Of a DNA stretch of 64,000 nt, positions 1 through 7,396 are shown one piece after another. The first letter of the stretch is position 1; each line of letters starts with the position of its first letter. This DNA comes from Ancylobacter lacus (GTDB lineage Bacteria > Pseudomonadota > Alphaproteobacteria > Rhizobiales > Xanthobacteraceae): assembly GCF_018390635.1 (NCBI RefSeq), contig NZ_JAHBGE010000001.1, forward strand, positions 1 through 64,000. Direction: 5' to 3'. The notes beneath the pieces are model-generated. The model did not search any database and was not told the origin of the DNA. It saw nothing but the letters and a program-made list of their open reading frames with translations. A program made the position numbers and the translations under genes.

Positions 1-133
1 GTCAGACTGCGCTTTCACGCCCAACCTATGAAGGTGCCGCCGGGACGACGCTTACGAAGGATCGGCGCCGGGCCGAGCGTTGAAATGGCGGGCCGCGCCG
101 GATAGCGATGAGCACTACGAATTCGCCATAGCG

Positions 134-823
134 CTACGCCACACCGAGGTCAGATAGCTGGCTTCCAGTTAGCAGCGGCGCTTCGGCCGGAGCGGTTCGG
201 TATCTCGCCGGGTGCTGCTGGCATTCTTCGCGAACTCGATTCAGCCAATTGTCATACCAGCACCAGGTCTTGCCGACCGCGATGGAGCCGTAGCCCTTTG
301 CCGGATTTTTGGCATCGAGCTTTTTCCAGAGCTTCGTATGACAATCCATCGTGAACTTGTCCCAGCCCTCGGCTTTCATCTGGTTCACGATATCGCTAGG
401 CAGATATTTCTTTTTCTCGACCTCCTTGAGGGCGATATTAAACTTTTCCTCGACTGCCGATCCGGAAGGTACGATTTCGACGGCCAGATCGGCACTCGGA
501 GCGCGGTTGGCTGTCCTGCCGACCATGTAGACCCGGAAGGCGTAACGCGGGTCGGCCTGCTGTTCTGGCGTCAGACGGTCCTCGAATCCGTCCATCATGG
601 TGGCGATATCCGGAGCGAGGGCGAGCAAGTCTATGCGACCGCCAAAACCGGTGTCTTCCTGACGGCCGATGATCATCCATTCACGCGAAAGAATGTCGGG
701 GCTGGCCACGATCATGTCTTCGAGCAGTGCCTCGCTCGGCAGAGACGCCTCGCGCAGCGGCTCCGGCTTTGAGGCAACGCGCCAGAGGCTATGGTGAATT
801 GGCATCGTCAGAAAATCCCCCAC
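134..823 (-). CDS. Hypothetical protein, probable chimera of a nuclease-like N-terminus and a second domain
   Basis: A 229-aa protein if the GTG at 823 is used; an ATG six codons in (MPIHH) is the alternative start. Residues about 28-74 look like the start of a NucS/DUF91-type PD-(D/E)XK nuclease domain, with IGRQ followed by GGRIDLLAL. The expected next strand with the catalytic E-x-K (as in VIELKR) is missing. Instead the chain runs into a different conserved-looking region (RVYMVGRTANRAPSADLAVE, then KYLPSDIVNQMKAEGW and KTWCWYDNWL), which I associate loosely with DUF3644-like proteins. The break near residue 74 suggests an internal deletion or fusion. It lies downstream of hsdS and the 160-aa gene, where hsdR would be expected. 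No activity is assigned; expression is uncertain. Confidence 0.5.
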   Translation of the reverse strand: MGDFLTMPIHHSLWRVASKPEPLREASLPSEALLEDMIVASPDILSREWMIIGRQEDTGFGGRIDLLALAPDIATMMDGFEDRLTPEQQADPRYAFRVYMVGRTANRAPSADLAVEIVPSGSAVEEKFNIALKEVEKKKYLPSDIVNQMKAEGWDKFTMDCHTKLWKKLDAKNPAKGYGSIAVGKTWCWYDNWLNRVREECQQHPARYRTAPAEAPLLTGSQLSDLGVA

Positions 824-886
824 TGACTCACGAAATCGATGTGCGCCGCCCGATGGTTTGGCTGCCCAGGTGGCGAAAGGCGCGCA

Positions 887-1369
887 TCATTCGCGGAACT
901 TCCACAGGTCGACGGCGCTCGCCTCGCGGCTGAGCAGGGTGCGGAGCATGGTCATCATGGCGTCGATGTTGACGGTGCCGGCGGTTTCCGCCTGTTCCCG
1001 CTGGTCCCAGTCGTCGATGGCCCATAGGGTCAGCAAGACGGCTTCCTGCGGGGGCAGCGCGTCGATGGAGGTTCGGAGAAAGGGGGCGATCGTGCTGTCG
1101 GAGGCGGAGGAGACGCCCGGTAGTTCTGTTTCGTCCGGATCGCCGAACAGCCCGTCATCGAACGGACCGTCCTGCACCTCGACGCAGATTTCATCCCACA
1201 GGGTGCGGCAGGTGTAATCATCGCCGAAGATCCCGGTCGCCGGGATGCGCCGCAGGCGCCAGATCAGGCGGGAGGTGAGTTGGCCGAAGCGCAGGGCGGC
1301 GAATTGAAGGGCGGCGTGGCGGGTGGCCTCAAGGATGGCGTCCTCGGGCGTGGTGTCGTGGGTCGTCAT
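887..1369 (-). CDS. Hypothetical protein linked to a type I R-M locus
   Basis: A 160-aa acidic, mostly helical protein with no signal peptide or membrane segment. I do not recognise a named domain. Its ATG overlaps the stop codon of hsdS (ATGA), so the two are probably translationally coupled. Genes in this position in type I restriction-modification loci are commonly uncharacterised accessory proteins between hsdS and hsdR; that parallel is inference from position only. No hsdR follows in the window. Confidence 0.6.
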   Translation of the reverse strand: MTTHDTTPEDAILEATRHAALQFAALRFGQLTSRLIWRLRRIPATGIFGDDYTCRTLWDEICVEVQDGPFDDGLFGDPDETELPGVSSASDSTIAPFLRTSIDALPPQEAVLLTLWAIDDWDQREQAETAGTVNIDAMMTMLRTLLSREASAVDLWKFRE

Positions 1370-2553
1370 CCGAACACCTCGGCGGAGAGCGCGGCGGCCA
1401 TAGAATCGGCCTTGGCGGCGGCGGCGTCGAGCGCGCGGGCGAGCGCGTCCAGGCGGTTGGCCTGCTCGGCGAAGGCGGCTTGCAGGGAGAGCGGTGGGAG
1501 TGGAATGCTTATCTCTCTTAGACGCCCCATACTTATCCTCGATCTTGTCTGACCGGCAATTTGACCACTACATCGCGCGAGCATCCCTTTCTGATTCATA
1601 ATTCCGGCAATGTACTCGGATGTAACGATCGAATCTTTCGGTCTGAATTGAACGCAGTCAGCCTTATTGATTGCTCGAGAGATCCATTTTGGCTGAATTA
1701 TCGCACGTAGATTGGGTTCTCCAAGCGTACCAATGATTACATCGCCCGGTAGACACTCGTGGCGACTTATCATGCGGAAGTGATCTTCTGAAATATACGC
1801 TTTGTCGTCGTCACGCACTTGGCCGACGCCAATGTTTTGAAGGCGCCACACCCTTACGCCCGAATCCCGGTAATGCTCACTTTTGAGGTTTGAACCGAAG
1901 GGGCCATCACTCATCTTGGCAGCAAGATCTCCTAAACGCCGTTCCTCCCATCCCTTCGGATTGGTCGCCGGGTCGCCGAACATGTCGAGGAAAAGGGCGG
2001 GGATGATGGCGCGGGCCTTGGCGCGGGCGGCGTCGGCGCGGCGCCTGATCTCTGCCGCCCGGTCCAACAGCCCCACAATCCGCCGCTGCTCGTCCAGCGG
2101 CGGGAGGGGGATCATCACCCTTTCAAGATACGAACGAGGCACACGCTGTTGACCGGCGCTCCCTGTAAAATTCGCCTTACAGGTCTCTCTGAACGACGAC
2201 CGGCGTACGAAGTGAAAAATGTACTCGGGCAACACATTTGGGCGTGGCCGTAACACGAAGAATTCGGTTGAGCCTGCGCCTATGCCATTGACCAAATCGG
2301 AGGCGATGGCCGCCTTTCCGTTCTCCATGCAGGGCGTAATCTTGGCGAAAAGGACATCACCGTTAGCGAAGGTTGGGAATCCTTTCGAGACGGCGCCAAA
2401 CTCCCGCGCTTGACGATCAGTTATTGCACCATGAATTTCGTCCACAGCAGCCATCGGCACGAAAGAAAGGTGATGCGATGCGGCGATGCCCTTCGGCGTC
2501 CGAGGGTTAATTTCCACCGCTTCGCTTAATTCACGAAGAGGCCAGTCGCTCAC
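1366..2553 (-). CDS. hsdS: Type I restriction-modification specificity subunit HsdS
   Basis: About 395 aa from a GTG start at 2553 that overlaps the stop of the hsdM remnant (GTGA). The protein has the two-fold HsdS layout. TRD1 is about residues 5-160 and ends at VMIPLPPLDEQRRI, followed by the first helical conserved region (about 165-200). TRD2 is about 205-355, opening with NPKGWEERRLGDLAAKMSDG and closing with EISIPLPPLSLQAAF, followed by the second conserved helix. HsdS recognises the bipartite DNA target and holds the HsdM and HsdR subunits. The gene looks intact, but its partner hsdM is only a fragment and no hsdR is visible, so it is probably an orphan. A longer in-frame extension upstream exists but runs through the hsdM fragment and is rejected. 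Confidence 0.85.
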   Translation of the reverse strand: MSDWPLRELSEAVEINPRTPKGIAASHHLSFVPMAAVDEIHGAITDRQAREFGAVSKGFPTFANGDVLFAKITPCMENGKAAIASDLVNGIGAGSTEFFVLRPRPNVLPEYIFHFVRRSSFRETCKANFTGSAGQQRVPRSYLERVMIPLPPLDEQRRIVGLLDRAAEIRRRADAARAKARAIIPALFLDMFGDPATNPKGWEERRLGDLAAKMSDGPFGSNLKSEHYRDSGVRVWRLQNIGVGQVRDDDKAYISEDHFRMISRHECLPGDVIIGTLGEPNLRAIIQPKWISRAINKADCVQFRPKDSIVTSEYIAGIMNQKGMLARCSGQIAGQTRSRISMGRLREISIPLPPLSLQAAFAEQANRLDALARALDAAAAKADSMAAALSAEVFG

Positions 2554-2846
2554 GCCACTGGCTCCCCAAGTTCTGCCGCCAGTGCCTCGATATCGCCGAG
2601 GATCGCCGCCGTCTCGTCGCGCAGTTCCGCCAGCAAAGCGCGGGGATCGCGGTGCTCCGCTGCCTCGCGGCTTTCCGGCCGGTAGCGCGAAGCGGAGAGG
2701 TTCCAGTCCTCGCGTTCGATGGTGGTGGCGTCGGCGAACCACCAGTTTTCCGTCCAGGGCTGGCTCTCGTCCCGCGCCTGCCAGTCCTCACGCATCTCCT
2801 CACGGCTGTTGAAGGCGGCGATGAGGCCGGGCAGATCGTCGGCGTC
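2550..2846 (-). pseudogene. hsdM: C-terminal fragment of type I methyltransferase subunit HsdM
   Basis: Only about the last 98 codons are recognisable, from DADDLPGLIAAFNSR to the stop that overlaps the hsdS start. The segment is typical of the HsdM tail (WFADATTIEREDWNLSASRY, then a helical end). The N6-adenine methyltransferase core (motifs FxGxG and NPPF/Y) is absent. Upstream of about 2846 the reading frame stays open to about 2948 but the sequence no longer resembles HsdM, marking a recombination or deletion junction. Because the methylase core is gone, methylation by this locus is not expected. Confidence 0.75.
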
Positions 2847-3207
2847 GAGCGCACATGCTGCACCCGCAACGCATCCAGGTCCGCATGAAATCCCTTCAAC
2901 AGCCGGCACGTCATCCGTGCATGTGTTGAAGGTATCGCGACGATCCACCCCCGCGCCAGTGGGGCATTACGGCGGATTTCCCTCAGGGCGGTCGGCGGCG
3001 ATTTCGTAGAGTGCTGGCGAGGGGGCTTGAGGGCAGGATAAAAGCCCACACATTGCGCTTTGGGTCGGTCGTTGTCTTTTCAGTGACTTAGCATTCGCGG
3101 GGGCAATGTATGGGGAGATTTCCCAATGTGCCCTGAGGCGCAGAAACCGCAATTTTCATCGTGTTTCCAGTGAGATGGCCAAAAGGTGCGTTCCGCCGAA
3201 CGTGCGC

Positions 3208-3234
3208 CATGGCTCCCGGCCTTCGGGAGCCATG
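3208..3234. repeat. Perfect 11-bp inverted repeat hairpin
   Basis: CATGGCTCCCG at 3208-3218, a 5-nt loop (GCCTT), then the exact complement at 3224-3234. No T-run follows closely on the + strand, so it is not a classical terminator. It may be a terminator of a lost gene, a cruciform or a recombination site in the island. Confidence 0.6.
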
Positions 3235-3285
3235 CAGAAGCCGTTTTCCGTTCGGATGGACTGGTCAGCAGGGCATCTCCATGCT

Positions 3286-3299
3286 AGTTACATGTAACT
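3286..3299. promoter_or_regulatory. Palindromic operator upstream of mazE-like antitoxin
   Basis: AGTTACATGTAACT is a perfect 14-bp palindrome that ends 15 bp before the mazE ATG, just ahead of a strong Shine-Dalgarno (GAGGAGG, from about 3303). Antitoxins of this class usually autorepress by binding such a palindrome; that role is inferred from family behaviour. Confidence 0.55.
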
Positions 3300-3314
3300 T
3301 CTGAGGAGGCTGCC

Positions 3315-3539
3315 ATGTCATCCGCACCCGGGCCCAAGCCTTCGCGCGTGAAGGTAGGTGAGCATCGCGCGCGATTGCGGGCCCAGGGGCTTCGGCCGAT
3401 CCAGATCTGGGTGCCGGATGTACGGGCACCCGCCTTCCGGGCGGAAGCGCGGCGCCAGGCGCTGGCCGTCGCATCGAGCGCGCCGGCCGCCGATGATCAG
3501 GCCTTCATCGATGCCGTGTCCGACTGGGGCGACGAATGA
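3315..3539 (+). CDS. MazE-like antitoxin (DUF3018 family)
   Basis: A 74-aa protein with RxxxLRAQGLRPIQIWVPD at residues about 18-36, the signature of the short MazE/DUF3018 antitoxins of proteobacteria. The basic N-terminal half is probably DNA binding. The acidic C-terminal tail (DDQAFIDAVSDWGDE) would neutralise the toxin. The ATG is preceded by GAGGAGG and a palindromic operator. Its stop overlaps the next ATG (ATGA), the usual coupling to mazF. The partner toxin is broken here, so this is an antitoxin without a working cognate toxin. Confidence 0.8.
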   Translation: MSSAPGPKPSRVKVGEHRARLRAQGLRPIQIWVPDVRAPAFRAEARRQALAVASSAPAADDQAFIDAVSDWGDE

Positions 3540-3643
3540 GGCGCGGCGACGTGTGGACCGTTGCCGGAGGGCAGGACTACGCCGGAAAGCCGCGCCCGGT
3601 GGTCATTGTGCAGGACGACAGTTTCGATGGAACGGACTCCCTC
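3536..3643 (+). pseudogene. MazF-like toxin, N-terminal 36 codons only, fused to recombinase
   Basis: Begins MRRGDVWTVAGGQDYAGKPR, a typical start for a MazF/PemK-type mRNA interferase (RGDVW, then GKPRPVVIVQ). The homology stops at about residue 36 (GTDSL). After this the same frame continues without interruption as the middle of a large serine recombinase. The catalytic and dimer regions of MazF downstream of the beta1-beta2 hairpin are lost. The fused open frame runs 3536-3907. A toxin activity is not expected. Confidence 0.75.
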
Positions 3644-5038
3644 AGCCGCTTCTTCCGCGATCATTTCGAGCTGGAATTCTACGTCCGCAAGCTGGCGAAG
3701 AACGGCGTGAAGCTCGTCTCGATCACGCAGGAAATGGGCGACGACCCCATGCACGTCATGGTGCGGCAGATCATGGCGCTGTTCGACGAGTATCAGTCGA
3801 ATGAGAACGCCAAGCATGTGATGCGGGCCTTGAAGGAGAATGCCCGGCAAGGCTTCTGGAACGGCGCCCTGCCACCCATCGGCTATCGCATCGTCGCGGC
3901 CGAGTAGCGCGGGGCGGAGACCAAGAAGAAGCTGGAGATCGACCCGCTCCACGCCGAGACCGTGCGGCTTATCTATCAGCTCGCCCTTGAAGGCGACGGC
4001 ACCACCGGGCAGATGGGCGTCAAGAACATCGTCTCGTACCTCAACAAGCGGCGCATCTTCACCCGCGACGATGGGCGCTGGGGCATCGGGCAGGTTCACC
4101 GCATCCTGACCCGCCGCACCTATATGGGCGAACATGAGTTCAACAAGCGGTCCAAGACTAAGGAGCTGAAGCCGGTCAGCGAGATCGTTGTTGTGCCGGT
4201 GCCGCCGATCATCAGCCGCGAGACCTTCGACACCGTGCAGGCGCTCCTCAAGGCGCGACATCCCAGGGTGACACCATCCGCCGTGATCAGCGGCCCGACC
4301 ATGCTCACAGGCCTGATCCATTGCGCCAAGTGCGGCGGCGCGATGACCATCCGCACCGGCAAAGGTGGACGCTACCGTTACTACGCCTGCTCCATGAAGG
4401 CGCGGCAGGGGCCGACCGCCTGTACCGGCATGGCAGTGCCGATGGAAAAGCTGGACGATCTTGTCGCCAGCCATCTGGAGGAACGCCTGCTCCAGCCGGA
4501 GCGGCTGGAAACGATTCTCGCCACAGTGCTCGACCGGCGGCAGGAGCGGTTCGAGCGCCAGCGCGAGCATATCGCCGAGTTGAACAGGCGTGCAGCCGAG
4601 TCTGAAGCCCGCCTCAGGCGGCTTTATGACGCCATAGAGGCCGGCGTCGCCGATCTGGACGACCCAGCGCTAAAGGACCGCATCGTCGGCCTGAAAGCCA
4701 TCCGCGATCAGGCCAAGGCTGACGCCGAACGCGCCCAGGCATTGCTCCAGAACGCCGGAAGCAAGGCCGTCACGCCGGAGATGTTGAGCAAATCCGCCAA
4801 AGCCGCGCGTCAGCGCATCCGCCTAGACGGCGGGGGCTATCGCCGCGACCATCTCCGCGCGCTTGCCCAGCGCGTCGAGGTTGCCGAGGGTGAGGTCCGG
4901 ATCATGGGATCGAAATCCCGGCTACTCCAGACGCTGGTATCGGGCGATGGCGTAAACGCAGTGCCCACTCAGGGACCGAAATGGCGGAGACGGAGGGATT
5001 CGAACCCTCGAGACCCTTTTGGGGGTCTGCTCATTTAG
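3644..5038 (+). pseudogene. Large serine recombinase, headless and interrupted by an amber codon
   Basis: From about 3644 the frame encodes the end of a serine-resolvase catalytic domain (KNGVKLVSITQEMGDDPMH) but lacks the N-terminal part with the catalytic serine, replaced by the MazF start. At 3905-3907 a TAG stops the frame (GYRIVAAE-stop-RGAETKKKLEID). The same frame then continues through the Recombinase domain, a zinc ribbon (HCAKCGG, then YYACSMKARQGPTACTG) and a long coiled coil (about 4540-4760). Relatives normally have Gln at the stop, so one CAG-to-TAG change explains it. The frame reads on antisense through the tRNA-Ser gene and ends at 5038. An internal start near 3962 could make a C-terminal fragment without catalytic function. 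This was probably the integrase of the island. Confidence 0.85.
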
Positions 5039-5073
5039 CAAACGAGTGCCTTCAGCCTCTCGGCCACGTCTCC
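4982..5073 (-). tRNA. tRNA-Ser(GCT)
   Basis: The minus strand gives a 92-nt type II tRNA starting GGAGACG, with acceptor partner CGTCTCC, discriminator G and encoded CCA (complement of 4982-4984). It has the anticodon loop TTGCTAA (anticodon GCT), a long variable arm (AGACCCCCAAAAGGGTCT) and the T-arm GGTTCGAATCC. The 3' end faces the recombinase and island remnant, as expected for an element integrated at a tRNA 3' end. Confidence 0.97.
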
Positions 5074-5449
5074 CGGCCGGCAAGCGACCGGCGACCTGTC
5101 TAGGTTTATGGCCACGCCGGGTCAAGCGCTAATGCCGCGCCATGCACCGGCGCTGCTGCGGAAACCCGTGGTTGCCGGTGCGGGACGACAGCCCGGCGCA
5201 GGCTTCGGACGGCGGCGGGCCGGTGCGCCTGCTTCGGCCGCGCCGCTTCAACCACCGGGGAAGAGCGACCGGGCGCGCCGCGGCGTGCCGGCGGCCGGCG
5301 CCGGCCGCTTCTCGCCGCCTGCGTCGCCACCGCTTCGCGGTACCGCCCTGCGGCCCGGCAGCAGCGGGAGGCCGGTTGACTTTGGCCGGGCTTCGCCGCT
5401 GCATGGCGCCCGAACGCCCGCCCCCGATATCCATCCACGGAACACGCTC
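5074..5449. other. Gene-free spacer upstream of gabD
   Basis: About 375 bp of very GC-rich sequence. Open frames through it exist on both strands but show no family resemblance, and the gabD reading frame is open here only because of the high GC. No promoter is obvious. Confidence 0.5.
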
Positions 5450-6913
5450 ATGACGACGTCCGCCCCGCTCCCGCTCAAGGACCCCGATCTCCTGCGCAGC
5501 CAGTGCTTCATCGGCGGGAGCTGGCGGGGAGGGCCGGGCTTCGACGTCACCAACCCCGCCACCGGCGCGGTGATCGGACAGGTGCCGCTGTTCGGCGCGG
5601 CGGAAACCACCGAGGCGGTCGACGCGGCGGAGCGGGCCTTCCGCCCCTGGGCCGCAAAGACCGCCAAGGAGCGCTCGGCGCTGCTGCGGCGCTGGTTCGA
5701 CCTCATCATCGCCAACCGCGACGATCTCGCCCTGATCCTCACCTCGGAGCAGGGCAAGCCGCTCGCCGAGGCGCGCGGGGAAATCGACTATGCCGCCTCC
5801 TATGTCGAGTTCTATGCCGAGGAGGCCAAGCGGATCGCCGGCGAGACCCTGCCGAGCCACCGCGCCGACGCCCGCATCCTCGTGCTGCGCCAGGCGACCG
5901 GGGTGGTTGCCGCCATCACCCCCTGGAACTTCCCGGCCGCGATGATCACGCGGAAGGTCGCGCCCGCGCTCGCCGCCGGCTGCCCGGCGGTGGTGAAGCC
6001 GGCGGAGGATACCCCGCTCACCGCGCTGGCGCTGGCGGTGCTGGCGGAGCGCGCGGGGCTGCCGGCCGGCACGTTGAGCGTCATCACCGGCGACGCTCCG
6101 GCCATTGGCGGCGTGCTCACCTCGCACCCGGCGGTGCGGGTGGTGAGCTTCACCGGCTCGACCGAGGTCGGCAAGCTGCTGATGCGCCAATGCTCGACCA
6201 CGGTGAAGAAGGTGGCGCTGGAGCTGGGCGGCAACGCGCCCTTCCTGGTGTTCGACGACGCCGACCTCGATGCCGCGGTGGAGGGGGCGATGGTCTCCAA
6301 GTTCCGCAATATGGGGCAGACCTGCGTCTGCGCGAATCGCATCTATGTGCAGGCGGGCATCCACGACGCTTTCGTCGAAAGGCTGGCGGAGGCGGTGGGG
6401 CGGCTGAAGCTCGGCATCGGCACCGAGGACGGGGTGACCCAGGGGCCGCTGATCAACCAGCAGGCCATCGAGAAGGTCGAGGCGCACCTCGCCGACGCCA
6501 CCGCGAAGGGCGCCACCATCGTGCGCGGCGGCGCCCGCTCGGCGCTCGGCGGGACCTTCTTCGAGCCGACGGTGCTGGCCGGGGTGACCTCCGACATGGT
6601 GGTGACGCGCGAGGAGACCTTCGGCCCCATCGCGCCGGTGTTCCGGTTCGAGACCGAGGAAGAGGCGGTCGCGGCGGCCAACGCCACCGAATTCGGCCTC
6701 GCCGCCTATTTCTTCACCCGGGACGTCGGCCGGGTGTTCCGGGTCGCCGAGTCGCTGGATTACGGCATCGTCGGGATCAACTCCGGGCTGATCTCCACCG
6801 AGCTGGCGCCGTTCGGCGGCGTGAAGGAGAGCGGGTTCGGCCGCGAAGGCTCGCACCACGGCATCGACGAGTTCGTCGAGAAGAAATACGTGCTGGTGGC
6901 CGGCCTGCGCTGA
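5450..6913 (+). CDS. gabD: NAD(P)-dependent succinate-semialdehyde dehydrogenase
   Basis: A 487-aa cytosolic aldehyde dehydrogenase, the normal length for GabD. Catalytic residues are in place: Glu258 in ELGGNAPF and the nucleophile Cys292 in GQTCVCANR, the class signature of SSADH. The fold starts at FIGGSW and NPATGAVIG. The ATG at 5450 is chosen because family homology starts here and upstream codons are filler. It oxidises succinate semialdehyde to succinate, the last step of GABA catabolism. It neighbours a putative arginine-to-4-guanidinobutyrate-to-GABA operon (8704-13641) and would finish that pathway. An intrinsic terminator follows at 6948, so it is transcribed separately from oxlT. 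No gabT transaminase is in the window. Confidence 0.93.
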   Translation: MTTSAPLPLKDPDLLRSQCFIGGSWRGGPGFDVTNPATGAVIGQVPLFGAAETTEAVDAAERAFRPWAAKTAKERSALLRRWFDLIIANRDDLALILTSEQGKPLAEARGEIDYAASYVEFYAEEAKRIAGETLPSHRADARILVLRQATGVVAAITPWNFPAAMITRKVAPALAAGCPAVVKPAEDTPLTALALAVLAERAGLPAGTLSVITGDAPAIGGVLTSHPAVRVVSFTGSTEVGKLLMRQCSTTVKKVALELGGNAPFLVFDDADLDAAVEGAMVSKFRNMGQTCVCANRIYVQAGIHDAFVERLAEAVGRLKLGIGTEDGVTQGPLINQQAIEKVEAHLADATAKGATIVRGGARSALGGTFFEPTVLAGVTSDMVVTREETFGPIAPVFRFETEEEAVAAANATEFGLAAYFFTRDVGRVFRVAESLDYGIVGINSGLISTELAPFGGVKESGFGREGSHHGIDEFVEKKYVLVAGLR

Positions 6914-6947
6914 AGGTCTTTCCCAAGGTCATTTCGCCGTCTGCATC

Positions 6948-6977
6948 GGGGCCCCGCGCATATCGGGGCCCCTTTTT
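6948..6977 (+). terminator. Intrinsic terminator after gabD
   Basis: GGGGCCCC at 6948-6955, a loop of nine bases, GGGGCCCC at 6965-6972, then TTTTT. This is a strong GC stem with a U tract, 35 bp after the gabD stop. Confidence 0.88.
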
Positions 6978-7396
6978 CGTTTGTACGCCCCCCGCCTCCC
7001 TCTTCGGAAGGTGATGCCATCGCTGCGTCAGGCGGCATCAAACTCCCAGATGTGCGCTAAAGAGTACTTCAGGAAATGGCGCGTTGTTTTAAGTAAATCA
7101 TATATGACGTTCGGTAATGAAGGTTGACCCAGCGGAAATTGTGGGGTTGAGACGGCTGATATTGATCGGTTTTTAAAACGTGATATTTGTAGACCGTATA
7201 AGGTGTACCACCGAAATGACGCCTGTCTGACTTCCCGAACGTCATGTTTCTTCAGGTATTGCTGCCTTTGCGATAGCCATACCTGCCGTTGGGGTAAGAG
7301 CGGCGTCGTCGCGGCGGTCGCCACGGCGGCCAGCCGCCATTCATTTCCGAAGCAGCCACATCAAGAGCTGCGGGACCCATCAAGGCGAGGAACGAG
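6978..7396. other. A/T-rich intergenic region upstream of oxlT
   Basis: About 420 bp. The 7050-7260 part is clearly more A/T-rich than the surroundings and probably carries the oxlT promoter. The best guess is TTGATC at 7162-7167 with TATTTG at 7184-7189 (16-bp spacing). An open frame at 7028-7324 on the minus strand has no family resemblance and was left out. Confidence 0.4.

Larger units (their letters stand above)
2847..3314. other. Non-coding junction region between the hsdM scrap and mazE
   Basis: About 470 bp without a supportable gene. It holds a perfect 11-bp-stem hairpin (3208-3234) and the mazE operator palindrome (3286-3299). The 2850-2960 part is probably debris from the gene that recombined with hsdM, but I could not identify it. 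It contains more A/T-rich patches (around 3090-3180) than the flanking core genome. Confidence 0.5.

Noticed and set aside
3962-5038. An independent gene starting at 3962 for the recombinase C-terminal half
   Set aside because: It is in the same frame as the upstream part and only separated by one TAG, so it is better described as one broken gene.
5129-6859. A 576-codon minus-strand frame
   Set aside because: Shadow of gabD; GabD shows complete catalytic motifs on the + strand.
7028-7324. A 98-codon minus-strand frame in the A/T-rich region before oxlT
   Set aside because: No homology impression, no ribosome site, and it covers the probable promoter region.
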